The notes beneath the pieces were generated by a model. The model ran no database searches. It was not told the DNA's origin and saw nothing but the letters and a program-made list of their open reading frames with translations. This document shows, one piece after another, positions 1 to 8,561 of a stretch of DNA of 64,000 bases; positions within the stretch are counted from its first letter, which is position 1; every line of letters starts with the position of its first letter. Origin of the DNA: Winogradskyella endarachnes (GTDB lineage: Bacteria; Bacteroidota; Bacteroidia; Flavobacteriales; Flavobacteriaceae). The translations under genes were made by a program, and so were the position numbers. The stretch spans positions 762,413 to 826,412 of the forward strand of contig NZ_WOWS01000002.1 in assembly GCF_009741275.1 (NCBI RefSeq), read 5' to 3'.

Positions 1-1461
1 ATCTGATGGTTGATGATAATCATCATGTGTACCATTAAAATAAAAAATTACAGGTATATTATTCTTGGCAAAATTATAATGATCCGATCGGTAGTAAAAA
101 CGATTTGGATCATTATCATCATTAAATTTATAGTCTAGTTCTAATTGTGTGTACTTTGTATTTATTTCTTCAGAAATATTATGTAAATCCGTACTTAATT
201 TGTCACTACCAATAAGATAAATATAGTTTCTTGTGCCAATGGTACGTTTAGGGTCAGTTCTTCCAATCATATCTATATTTAAATTTGCTACTGTTTTTTC
301 AAGTGCAAAAATAGGGTCGTTATCGGCATAATGCTTTGATCCAAGAAGTCCTTTTTCTTCACCAGTAACATGCAGAAATAAAATAGTTCTTTTTGGTCCA
401 TGACCAGCTTTTTCTGCGGCTTTAAAGGCTTGTGCTATTTCTAAAATAGCAACTGTACCAGAGCCATCATCGTCTGCCCCATTATAAATTTTACCGTCTT
501 TAATGCCTTCGTGATCTAAATGAGCTGAAATTACCAAAATTTCATCTGGTTGTTCAGAACCTTTAATGTAAGCAACCACATTTTCGGACATAATGGATTC
601 TGTTTTGTTCTCAACTTCAATATTTAATTCTGTTTTAATTTGCTTTGCAGATGAATCTTCAAGAATAGATGGATAAAGTGCTTTTGCTAATTCATCATTT
701 ATCATAAGCATAAGTATGTTGTCTTCATTACTTTTTAGTTTTAAACGACCTGTAGAACCAGATTGGGCTTGTCTTTTGTAATATGGTGCGTACCGAGCAA
801 ATGATTCATTATCAAAATATAAAATACCTTTTGCACCATTCTTTATGGCCGCCTCTTTTTTACTTGCTAAAGATTGTCTCCCATTTGTCCATTTTGTTTT
901 TTCTGTTGTACCTGAAGTTATAAAGTTACCTTGTTTATCCTTGGGTTCTCCAGCTTTTGCTAATACTATTTTATTAGTGACATCAATAGTATTGTAGTCA
1001 GAATAATGTTCATCATCAATACCATAACCAACATATATAATTTGGTCAGTTGAAATGGTTATACTTTTTGAAGCATCTAAAACAATTTGATTTTTAAAAT
1101 TTTCATATTTCACGCCATTAACGGTTAGTTGGGCTTCTGAGACTTGTTGCTTTTCTAAAGGCACTTCTTGGAAATAATCATCACCTCCTAAAGGTGTAGA
1201 GATGCCCATTTCTTTGTATTTCTCTTTTAAATACTCTACGGCCATTTTCTGACCTTTTTCTCCTGTATTTCTACCTTCAAATTCGTCTGAAGCATAAGTG
1301 TATAACATTGTTTTTAGCTCCTCAGATGTAATAGTTGATGCGTATTCAGTGGGATCTGCGACAACAGCTTTTTCTGGTAGTGTATTGGTTTTATTTTTTG
1401 TTGAACTACCACATCCTAAAATTAGAAGTGCAGTACAGCTAAAAATTAATAGTTTTTTCAT
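1..1461 (-). CDS. M28 family zinc peptidase with PA domain, lipoprotein (3' end beyond window)
   Basis: An open frame of 487 codons runs from the ATG at 1461 to the window edge, so the C-terminus is missing. The N-terminus is a lipoprotein signal with lipobox LILGC (Cys17). The middle (about residues 115-230) looks like a protease-associated (PA) domain. The C-terminal half carries the M28 di-zinc set in order: SAHLDHEG, NGADDDGSG, GEEKGLLGS, NIDMIGR and YRSDHYNF. In this family these residues bind two zinc ions in an aminopeptidase or carboxypeptidase fold. The protein probably sits on the outer membrane or in the periplasm and degrades peptides. It is a close paralogue of the next gene, which lacks the PA insert; the 81-nt gap suggests a tandem duplication. 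Substrate is unknown. Confidence 0.93.
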   Translation of the reverse strand, partial: MKKLLIFSCTALLILGCGSSTKNKTNTLPEKAVVADPTEYASTITSEELKTMLYTYASDEFEGRNTGEKGQKMAVEYLKEKYKEMGISTPLGGDDYFQEVPLEKQQVSEAQLTVNGVKYENFKNQIVLDASKSITISTDQIIYVGYGIDDEHYSDYNTIDVTNKIVLAKAGEPKDKQGNFITSGTTEKTKWTNGRQSLASKKEAAIKNGAKGILYFDNESFARYAPYYKRQAQSGSTGRLKLKSNEDNILMLMINDELAKALYPSILEDSSAKQIKTELNIEVENKTESIMSENVVAYIKGSEQPDEILVISAHLDHEGIKDGKIYNGADDDGSGTVAILEIAQAFKAAEKAGHGPKRTILFLHVTGEEKGLLGSKHYADNDPIFALEKTVANLNIDMIGRTDPKRTIGTRNYIYLIGSDKLSTDLHNISEEINTKYTQLELDYKFNDDNDPNRFYYRSDHYNFAKNNIPVIFYFNGTHDDYHQPSD

Positions 1462-1542
1462 TTTTGATAGAATTTAATGTAGAATAAATTATAATAATTG
1501 CGTGAAAATAGATTTTTGTTTTTTAAAATACTGAGGAGTTAA

Positions 1543-2574
1543 TTATATAATTACGCGTTTTAAAGGTTTGTTTGAATTTGCCAAATACCATGCAGTTGCA
1601 AATATTAATTTAGTCCGTTTGGCTAGAAGTGAATAGTTGATTTTTTCTGCTGTATCTGTTGGTTTTGTATAATCTTTATGTTCGCCGTTAAAAAAGAAAA
1701 TCACAGGTATACCTTTTACTCCAAAGTTATAATGATCAGATCTGTAGTAATAACGATTTGGGTCGTTCTTTTCATTAAATTTATAATCTAATTCTAAATT
1801 TGTGAATGTTGAGTTTGCTTTTTGAACAATAAAATCGAGCTCAGTACTAATTTTGTCAGAACCAATAAGATAAATGTAATTTTCATTATTTTTATGTCTG
1901 CGGTCAATACGTCCAATCATATCTATATTTAAGCAGGTAACTGTATTTTTTATAGGAAATATAGGGTTGTTTACATAATATCTAGAACCATGTAGACCAA
2001 CTTCTTCCCCTGTAACATGTAAAAACACAACACTACGTTTGGGTCTGTAACCATCTAAAACAGCTTGGCTAAAAGCTTCTGCCATTTCTAAAACGGCAGC
2101 TGTTCCAGAACCATTATCATCTGCGCCGTTAAAAATTTTGCCATTTTTTATGCCTTCGTGATCAGAGTGTGCTGAAATATATATGAATTCATTTGGGTAC
2201 TCAGCTCCTTCAATAAAAGCTATAACATTCTGAGAATTATTGAGGCCCTTAGGTAGGACTTCTTTAGGAACGATTTGATAGTAGTTTGGATTAGATTTTG
2301 GAGGAATAATGTTTAAGTTTATATACTGATTTCTTATAAAATCACAGACTTCATTATGACCAGATTCCCCTGTCATTCTTCCTTTATATTTATCATCTGA
2401 AATTTCAAAAACATAAGACTGAAGTTGTTCTGTATTAATAGTATTGAGGTACTTTTCTACAATAGTCTTATCATTATATTGAATGCTATTTTTAAGAGTG
2501 TTTATTTTCTCACTATGTCTTATTGTGGCGCAAGAACCTACTAATAAAAGAATAGAAGTGAAGAGTGCTTTCAT
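1543..2574 (-). CDS. M28 family zinc peptidase, lipoprotein, no PA domain
   Basis: 343 aa with lipobox LVGSC near residue 15, so a predicted lipoprotein. The M28 metal-binding motifs are all present: SAHSDHEG, NGADDNGSG, GEEVGLHGS, NIDMIGR and YRSDHYNF. The catalytic half aligns almost residue for residue with the upstream neighbour at 1-1461, but the region between the N-terminus and the HSDHEG motif is far shorter and has no PA domain. Family knowledge supports an exported di-zinc aminopeptidase-type hydrolase. The two genes are co-directional and probably co-transcribed. Confidence 0.93.
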   Translation of the reverse strand: MKALFTSILLLVGSCATIRHSEKINTLKNSIQYNDKTIVEKYLNTINTEQLQSYVFEISDDKYKGRMTGESGHNEVCDFIRNQYINLNIIPPKSNPNYYQIVPKEVLPKGLNNSQNVIAFIEGAEYPNEFIYISAHSDHEGIKNGKIFNGADDNGSGTAAVLEMAEAFSQAVLDGYRPKRSVVFLHVTGEEVGLHGSRYYVNNPIFPIKNTVTCLNIDMIGRIDRRHKNNENYIYLIGSDKISTELDFIVQKANSTFTNLELDYKFNEKNDPNRYYYRSDHYNFGVKGIPVIFFFNGEHKDYTKPTDTAEKINYSLLAKRTKLIFATAWYLANSNKPLKRVII

Positions 2575-2731
2575 ATGCAGTATATCAATAATTTCTATAG
2601 GTTAGATATAAAGTGAAATGGGGGGATTTATTTTTAAGATATAGTATAATTTAATCTTAAATAAAATAATTCAAATGATTAAAAATAAGGTGTTTAAGGA
2701 CAAGAATATAAAATGTAAAAATAAAATTTAA

Positions 2732-3070
2732 TTAAACTCTAATCTTACTTTCTAATTTTTGTGGTTGAGGTGTTTCACTTTTATTTTGATTTTCAGTTTC
2801 AGTACTCTCGGTTTGTTCGGTCTCTTGTGTTTCATGTACTATAGTAACATTTTTGTATATGGTAAGCCCTAAAGACATGATTACTAAAAGAAAAATATAC
2901 TGAATAGATTTTGTATAATTTTGTGTTTTTTTTGAAATAAAGATTAAGGCTACACCACAAATAAAAGCCGTTATAATAGGGATAATTGAAAACATATACA
3001 ATTTAGTAGAAGCTAAAATAGTCGCTATCACTGCTGCTATAAACCCAATGATGATTAATGCTTTTTTCAT
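2732..3070 (-). CDS. Small three-helix membrane protein, unknown function
   Basis: 112 aa. Three hydrophobic segments (about residues 4-24, 28-47 and 58-75) are followed by a polar tail of about 35 residues rich in Glu, Thr and Gln. No catalytic motif is visible. The short basic loop between helices 2 and 3 (KKTQNYTKS) suggests an inner-membrane protein with a cytoplasmic loop there. I do not recognise a named family. Confidence 0.7.
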   Translation of the reverse strand: MKKALIIIGFIAAVIATILASTKLYMFSIIPIITAFICGVALIFISKKTQNYTKSIQYIFLLVIMSLGLTIYKNVTIVHETQETEQTESTETENQNKSETPQPQKLESKIRV

Positions 3071-3247
3071 TTTTCTTATAATATTATATTATAAAACAGT
3101 GTAAATATCTCACTCTGAGATAAGCTGTAAATTTAATGATAAATGTATCATTAACTGTGCCTAAAATAAAAATAGTCGTAAAATGTACTGAATTATAGTA
3201 GGTTATTAAATGAATTTAATTTTTTTAGAAAAAACTCATTAAAAATG

Positions 3248-3278
3248 TTTGTCTAAAACAAAAAGGGTTTTATATTTG
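3248..3278 (+). promoter_or_regulatory. Bacteroidota-type promoter of tRNA-Ser
   Basis: TTTG at 3248-3251 is followed after 19 nt by TATATTTG at 3271-3278, a full match to the TAnnTTTG -7 element of Bacteroidota sigma-A promoters. The tRNA starts 36 nt downstream. Confidence 0.7.
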
Positions 3279-3314
3279 CAGCCGCATTCAGGGAATACCT
3301 GATTAGGCACTCAA

Positions 3315-3399
3315 GGAGAAATGGCAGAGTGGTCGAATGCGGCAGTCTTGAAAACTGTTGAGGGTCACACCTCCGGGGGTTCGAATCCCTCTTTCTCCG
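3315..3399 (+). tRNA. tRNA-Ser (anticodon UGA)
   Basis: 85-nt class II tRNA. The acceptor strands 3315-3321 (GGAGAAA) and 3392-3398 (TTTCTCC) pair perfectly. The anticodon loop CTTGAAA, closed by CAGT/ACTG, places the UGA anticodon at 3349-3351. The variable arm is long, as expected for serine, and the T-loop GGTTCGAATCC is canonical. The discriminator is G3399 and the CCA is not encoded. It is a single tRNA with its own promoter and terminator. It decodes UCA and probably other UCN codons. Confidence 0.97.
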
Positions 3400-3408
3400 C
3401 AAAAGAAA

Positions 3409-3437
3409 ACCCATAACTTCAGTTATGGGTTTTTTGT
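3409..3437 (+). terminator. Rho-independent terminator after tRNA-Ser
   Basis: A perfect 10-bp inverted repeat (ACCCATAACT at 3409-3418 with AGTTATGGGT at 3421-3430) is followed by a T-rich run. It lies 10 nt after the tRNA and may also serve the convergent patatin gene. Confidence 0.85.
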
Positions 3438-3468
3438 TTTTTAAATATTTAGAATTTTATCTAGACTA

Positions 3469-4233
3469 TTAGTTAAATTCAATTTTACTTTTTTGTAATA
3501 CAACTTTTGCATTAGTGTAACCTATATTAAATATATTATCAATACTATTCATATTAAAGGTGCCATACTTTACTAATTCTTGCGGATTAATTAAAAGATC
3601 ACAATCAGAAAATTTATTTATTGTTTCTCCAGCTAGTTTAATTTTGTAGGCTCTTTCAACAATAGAGTAGGTGTTTTTTAGATCTTTTATAGTTACATTT
3701 TTTAAAGGACTAACGTTAACACCAATAATTTTATCGCAGATAGGAATTAGAGGTTCTGTAGGGAAATTATTTAAAGTACCTCCATCTACGTAGTATTCTC
3801 CTTCTATTTCTGTAGGCGTAAAAACTCCAGGAAAAGATGCAGATGCAATTATGGGTTTAATAAGTTCTCCTTCGCTAAATATTTTACAGGTGCCCTTAAC
3901 AATGTTAGCAGCGGTAACAAATAGTGGTTTGCTAAGAATATCAAAATTATCTTTTGGAAAAAAAGCTTTTAAATCATCATAAAAATTTACTGAATTTAAA
4001 AAGCCAGGTTTTTTACGTGCATATCTATATGTACTAAAAATGGTAATCGTTTTAAAGAAATCTAAAATTTCAGACCAAGAGATGCCTGCAGCATATAAAC
4101 CGCCAACTATAGCACCTGCACTAGCACCAGATATATGTGTTGGGTAAATACCCTCTTCTTCTAATGCTTTAATTACACCAATGTGTGCTGCTCCTCGAGC
4201 GCCTCCTCCAGAAAGTACTAGGCCAATATTCAT
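3469..4233 (-). CDS. Patatin-like phospholipase
   Basis: 254 aa. The patatin signature is complete: the oxyanion-hole motif GGGARG near residue 9, the nucleophile elbow GASAG near residue 38, and the catalytic DGG (YYVDGGTLNNFP) in the middle. These form a Ser-Asp dyad for hydrolysis of acyl esters in phospholipids. There is no signal peptide, so it is predicted cytosolic. The length is close to that of bacterial RssA/YchK-type patatins. A second, different patatin lies at 37103-37987. Confidence 0.93.
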   Translation of the reverse strand: MNIGLVLSGGGARGAAHIGVIKALEEEGIYPTHISGASAGAIVGGLYAAGISWSEILDFFKTITIFSTYRYARKKPGFLNSVNFYDDLKAFFPKDNFDILSKPLFVTAANIVKGTCKIFSEGELIKPIIASASFPGVFTPTEIEGEYYVDGGTLNNFPTEPLIPICDKIIGVNVSPLKNVTIKDLKNTYSIVERAYKIKLAGETINKFSDCDLLINPQELVKYGTFNMNSIDNIFNIGYTNAKVVLQKSKIEFN

Positions 4234-4299
4234 TTATTTGATTATTTCAATTTATTAATGTTTCTACAAAGAAGAAAAATTAAATGTAAGAATTATATT

Positions 4300-4983
4300 T
4301 TACAACGAATTAGTTATTGCTCCAATAAAAGTAATAATTGTTAAGAGTATTAATACGCCAAAACCTAAAGCGTAAATTTTGATAAGTGTACTTTTTTTAG
4401 TTTGTATAGGACTGAAATATTTTTGAAAAAATGGAATACAAACAGGAAAGCATATTAGCAATATTGTATTTAAAATAGAATTTGAGGTCGTTGCAGAACT
4501 ATTGTACCGTTTTGCAGAAATTGCTCTTGCCGAATAATGGCAAATCGCTGGATAAAGAATTAACAAACCTATAAAATTGATAGTTTCTCTTGTGCCATAT
4601 AAAAGCCAAGTATAATTATCATAAGAAGTACTTAAAAACGTATATAAGGGCTCATATGTTAAATTGTAAATTAAATAAAACAAGAATAAACCAAATACTA
4701 TATTAAACCATTTAATAGGAATACCAAGTTTTGTTGTATCTACAGAAAGCGTGGTGGCTTTTAACCATAATATCCATAATAAAAAAACTAGGATAAAAAG
4801 CATGTTAATTATTACGAAAAGCACTTGAGATAATTTGTTGTTTGCTTGATATATACTCTGGTGTTCACTTACTATGAGAAATAAAATGACATAAAATGTT
4901 AAAGCCAAAAGCGGACAAACAATTAAGTAAATGGCTAAAACCTTTGGAGATAATTGTAAAATATAGCTGTAAACTCTTTTCAT
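4300..4983 (-). CDS. Polytopic membrane protein, unknown function
   Basis: 227 aa with about six hydrophobic segments (near residues 14-38, 52-75, 92-112, 132-150, 168-188 and 202-224). A polar stretch around residues 150-165 (SARAISAKRYNSS) probably faces the cytosol. No enzyme motif is visible and I cannot assign a family. It is co-directional with its neighbours, 46 nt from the lipoprotein gene upstream, so co-transcription with that gene is plausible. Confidence 0.7.
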   Translation of the reverse strand: MKRVYSYILQLSPKVLAIYLIVCPLLALTFYVILFLIVSEHQSIYQANNKLSQVLFVIINMLFILVFLLWILWLKATTLSVDTTKLGIPIKWFNIVFGLFLFYLIYNLTYEPLYTFLSTSYDNYTWLLYGTRETINFIGLLILYPAICHYSARAISAKRYNSSATTSNSILNTILLICFPVCIPFFQKYFSPIQTKKSTLIKIYALGFGVLILLTIITFIGAITNSL

Positions 4984-5029
4984 ATAAGCTTTTAATTAAA
5001 CAAAATAATAGGAGTAGAATTCATTTTCA

Positions 5030-5569
5030 TTAAAAGGTTGAAATTTCTATACCATTAGCTTTTGCGTAAGGAATAGCAATATCCATTAAATTGGTGTGTA
5101 AATCCCAAAATTTATCTAAATATTTTTTTTCAAACTTTATAATTTCTTGATGAATTTCTGTTTTAGACACTTCACTATCTATGAGCTCTGCGATTTTTAC
5201 ATATTCAGTTTTATATTGTTCTAACGTAAATTCGTGTAGTTCTAAAGAGGCATTAATCATAGCTTCGGTACTAGCTGTAACTTTTAAATCTTTAATGTCT
5301 TTAATGCTTTTTTCAATATTAGGAATAACATAAGTTGTTATATGAGGTACTAACATATCTTGCATTTCATAATCTTCGTTTTCTAGTTTAATATAAAGTG
5401 CATTTTGAGATTTAGCATTCATATAATTTTCAAAATCTTGTTCGCCAAATCCTCCTAAAAGATTTGAATTAAGAGCAACCTTTCCAAAGTATTTTTCAGG
5501 ACTAACACTAAAACTGCAAGATTGAGCGATTACAATAAGAATTATAATAATTGATAATTTAGTTTTCAT
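5030..5569 (-). CDS. Predicted lipoprotein, unknown function
   Basis: 179 aa. The signal peptide ends in a lipobox (IAQSC, Cys near residue 18). The mature part is mostly helical and highly charged, with many Glu and Lys residues and no metal or catalytic motif. It may pack as a helical bundle. A good promoter lies just upstream on the same strand (5601-5629). I do not recognise the family. Confidence 0.75.
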   Translation of the reverse strand: MKTKLSIIIILIVIAQSCSFSVSPEKYFGKVALNSNLLGGFGEQDFENYMNAKSQNALYIKLENEDYEMQDMLVPHITTYVIPNIEKSIKDIKDLKVTASTEAMINASLELHEFTLEQYKTEYVKIAELIDSEVSKTEIHQEIIKFEKKYLDKFWDLHTNLMDIAIPYAKANGIEISTF

Positions 5570-5916
5570 GATTATAAAATTTGTATGTTGTATCTGTGTA
5601 CAAAATTAATTTCAATTTATAATTCTCAATACCCTGAAAACCGTTAAAACCTTCTACTTGTAAATAGTGTTTTGTTATTGATTACATTTTTTAAAATTAA
5701 TATTTCATTATTTCTAAATTTTTTTTAATTTGCTTCCTTAGTATGAGGTTTTAATTACCTCTTAAACAGTAATTTACTATTTGTGTATGTTGTTTTAGAT
5801 TTACATATAATAACCGCTGGTTGATATTAAAACCATGTTCTTTTTTTTGACATTTATTTCCCTAAAAATAAAGTTGCTTTTTTCCCTAGATTTTTCTAAT
5901 AATTAAAAATGTTAAC
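5570..5916. other. 347-nt divergent intergenic region
   Basis: Separates the minus-strand lipoprotein from the plus-strand OmpA-family gene. It holds the promoter at 5601-5629. On the plus side only an imperfect -7 element (ACTATTTG around 5780) is visible. I see no ORF, RNA gene or repeat. Confidence 0.5.
5601..5629 (-). promoter_or_regulatory. Promoter of the 5030-5569 lipoprotein gene
   Basis: Read on the minus strand, TTG (5629-5627) is followed after 18 nt by TAATTTTG (5608-5601), a full TAnnTTTG match. The start codon is 31 nt further on. Confidence 0.6.
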
Positions 5917-7782
5917 ATGAAAAAAATATTTAGTGTATTGAGCTTGTTTTTATTGATGTCTTTTGCTTTTGGACAACATAAAAAAATTGAAAAAGCAGAT
6001 GAATTGTTCAATAGTTATCAGTACATGGATGCTATTGAAGCATATCTCAAAATTATAAAGGAAAATCAAGGCAACAGTGCTGTTTACAAACATTTAGCAG
6101 ATAGTTATTACAATGTTTTTAATGTTGATGAAGCCTCTAAGTGGTATAAAAAAACAATAGAAACCAAACAAGATGGAGAGACGTATTATCGTTATGCACA
6201 AGTATTAAAATCTCAAGGAAATTATGAGTTGGCTAATAGGCAATTAGATATTTTTGCTAAATTAATGCCTAATGACCCTCGGGCAATTTCTCATTTAGAA
6301 AATCCTAATTATATTCCAAAATTGGCAGATGCATCTAAAGCATTTAATGTTGAGTCCACAACAATAAATGACGCCATACAAAGTGACTTTGGAGCCATAT
6401 TATCTAATGATAATAATCTTTATTTTGTTAGTTCTAGAACGTCTTCGATAAAAAAAGATAATTGGACAAATCAGCCTTATTTAGATATTTATAAATCTGT
6501 AAGAAAGGAAGATGGTATCTTATCAAAACCTCAGGGAGTTTCAGAATTAAATACGGATTATCACGATGGTCCTCTAACCATTAGTGCAGATGGTAAAACT
6601 ATGTATTTTTCTAGAGATGGTCATAGTGAGGGTACGTATAAAAAATTAAAGAAGAAACGATTAAAAATTGCACAACAAGGTTTATACAAGGCTACTTTAA
6701 TTAATGGCAAGTGGGGAAATATTAAAGCACTGCCAATTAATAGTAATGAGTACACGGTGACGCACCCTAGTTTAAGTAAAGACGGAAAGACGTTGTATTT
6801 TGCTTCAAATATGGAAGGTGGTGTAGGAGATACTGATATTTGGAAAATTAGTATTAACGGAGAAACTTATGGTAAGCCCGTAAATTTAGGTCCAAATGTA
6901 AACTCTTCTGGTAAAGAAGGATTTCCATTTATTAGCGATGATGATGTTTTATATTTTTCTTCAATAGGTAGAATGGGAATAGGAGGTTTAGATATTTTTA
7001 AATTCGATTTAAATACTAATGAAGATGCTCAAAATTTAGGAGCCTCAATTAATACAAATAAGGATGATTTTGCTTTTAGCATTAATAAAAATTTTAACGT
7101 TGGTTATTTTACGTCTAACAGGTCAGGTGTAGATAATATTTATATGGCTATACCAATTTGTCAATTTAAAACTATTGCTATAATTAAAGATATAGCAAGC
7201 GGACAAATTGTTTCTGATGCAGTTGTTACTATTTCTGATGCTTTAAATAATAAAATTGCGACTCAAAAAAGTGATAAAAAAGGAGAAACGGTTTTTAATG
7301 TAAATTGTAACGACTATACATTGCATATTCAAAAATCAGGCTATCAATCAACTACTATTTCTGTTGAAACATCTAATGGTGATGATGTTACTGCAATTGT
7401 AAAACTGAAACCAATCAATGAGTTAATAACAGAAACCGAAGTTAAATTAAACAATATATACTTTCAATTTAATAAAAGTAACATTACAGAACAAGGTGCT
7501 ACTGAGTTAAATAAATTAGTAAAAATTATGCAAGATTATAGAGATATGAAAATTTTAGTGCGTTCGCATACAGATTCTAAAGGTCGGGCTGAATATAATT
7601 TAAAGTTATCAGAGCAACGAGCACAAGCAACAGTGCAATACCTAATATCTAAAGGTGTTAGTGAAGAAAGACTATCAGCAAAAGGTATGGGAAGTTTAGA
7701 ACCTAAAATTGATTGTAAATCTAACTGTACAGAAGAACAAGATGCTGAAAATAGACGTTCGGAATTCTTGATTGTAAAATAA
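5917..7782 (+). CDS. OmpA-family protein with TPR, PD40 propeller and carboxypeptidase-regulatory domains (PorE-like architecture)
   Basis: 621 aa with a signal peptide ending near FAFGQ. The domain order is TPR-like helices (about 25-130), a beta-propeller of PD40/WD40-like repeats (about 150-410, recurring 'SxDGKTLYFxS' blades), a carboxypeptidase regulatory-like domain (about 415-495) and a C-terminal OmpA-like peptidoglycan-binding domain (about 505-621). The OmpA domain contains VRSHTDSKG and NxxLSEQRA. This order matches the PorE class linked to type IX secretion in Bacteroidota, although PorE of Porphyromonas is a lipoprotein and this one appears to have a type I signal. Such genes often follow a PorP/SprF-like gene, which is absent here. 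It probably anchors an outer-membrane complex to peptidoglycan. Confidence 0.85.
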   Translation: MKKIFSVLSLFLLMSFAFGQHKKIEKADELFNSYQYMDAIEAYLKIIKENQGNSAVYKHLADSYYNVFNVDEASKWYKKTIETKQDGETYYRYAQVLKSQGNYELANRQLDIFAKLMPNDPRAISHLENPNYIPKLADASKAFNVESTTINDAIQSDFGAILSNDNNLYFVSSRTSSIKKDNWTNQPYLDIYKSVRKEDGILSKPQGVSELNTDYHDGPLTISADGKTMYFSRDGHSEGTYKKLKKKRLKIAQQGLYKATLINGKWGNIKALPINSNEYTVTHPSLSKDGKTLYFASNMEGGVGDTDIWKISINGETYGKPVNLGPNVNSSGKEGFPFISDDDVLYFSSIGRMGIGGLDIFKFDLNTNEDAQNLGASINTNKDDFAFSINKNFNVGYFTSNRSGVDNIYMAIPICQFKTIAIIKDIASGQIVSDAVVTISDALNNKIATQKSDKKGETVFNVNCNDYTLHIQKSGYQSTTISVETSNGDDVTAIVKLKPINELITETEVKLNNIYFQFNKSNITEQGATELNKLVKIMQDYRDMKILVRSHTDSKGRAEYNLKLSEQRAQATVQYLISKGVSEERLSAKGMGSLEPKIDCKSNCTEEQDAENRRSEFLIVK

Positions 7783-7870
7783 ATTAAAGCCAATTAATAG
7801 AAGCAAGTATTCATTAACAATAGTAGAATTCGTCATTACTTTATTCCGTATTTTTACAAAAAAGAATAAA

Positions 7871-8500
7871 ATGTCTATTATAGAAAAACTAAAATGGCGT
7901 TACGCTACAAAAAAGTTTAATCCTTCAAAAAAGCTTTCAGAATCACAATTAACAACATTAAAAGAGGCTTTTAATTTAACCGCTTTATCTTATGGATTAC
8001 AAACACTAAAGTTAGTTGTAGTAGAGGATAATAAAGTAAGAGAAAATTTGGTTGGCATGTCTTATGGGCAGCGTCAAGTGGCAGATGCATCTCATTTATT
8101 AGTACTTTGTATTCAAACGGAGATTAATGAGACGGATGTTAACGAACATTTTAAAACTATTAAAAAAATAAGACAAACACCAGATGCAATTTTAGCACCT
8201 TTTAAGGAGCAGTTAAATACTTCAATTGCAGAGATGTCTTCTGCTAAAAAGCAAGATTGGGCTACAAGACAAGCTTATATAGCTTTAGGAAATTTAATGA
8301 CCGTATGCGCCGTAGAAGGGATAGATAGTTGCCCAATGGAAGGTTTTATACCAAAAGATATTGATAATGCTTTAGGGTTAGATAAGTTAAAACTTAATTC
8401 CGTTTTACTTTTACCAGTTGGCTTTAGAGCAGAAGACGATATGTTTTCAACGTTTAAAAAAGTACGAAAATCCATTTCTAAAACAGTTATCGAATTGTAG
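7871..8500 (+). CDS. Nitroreductase-family NAD(P)H-dependent oxidoreductase
   Basis: 209 aa, the usual size of NfsB-type flavoenzymes. The N-terminus has the family start (KWRYATKKF), whose Arg and Lys contact FMN phosphate. The block PSSYGLQ of NfsB is represented by ALSYGLQTLK near residue 40. The C-terminal part has the GI(D)SCPMEGF motif, typical of NfsB-like enzymes. It is predicted to be a cytosolic FMN dimer reducing nitro compounds or quinones with NAD(P)H. It stands 61 nt before the aminotransferase gene. Confidence 0.9.
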   Translation: MSIIEKLKWRYATKKFNPSKKLSESQLTTLKEAFNLTALSYGLQTLKLVVVEDNKVRENLVGMSYGQRQVADASHLLVLCIQTEINETDVNEHFKTIKKIRQTPDAILAPFKEQLNTSIAEMSSAKKQDWATRQAYIALGNLMTVCAVEGIDSCPMEGFIPKDIDNALGLDKLKLNSVLLLPVGFRAEDDMFSTFKKVRKSISKTVIEL

Positions 8501-8561
8501 CTGTTTTATTACCTTAAAAATTATAAATAATATATATTTACTTGTAAATAAAAATATAAAT

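Noticed and set aside
7536..7793. Minus-strand ORF opposite the OmpA domain
   Set aside because: It lies fully opposite a conserved OmpA domain and has no domain of its own; same reasoning for other antisense ORFs.
8418..8561. N-terminal extension of the aminotransferase
   Set aside because: The extension overlaps the nitroreductase gene and lacks family similarity; the MPGFELF start at 8562 fits the family.
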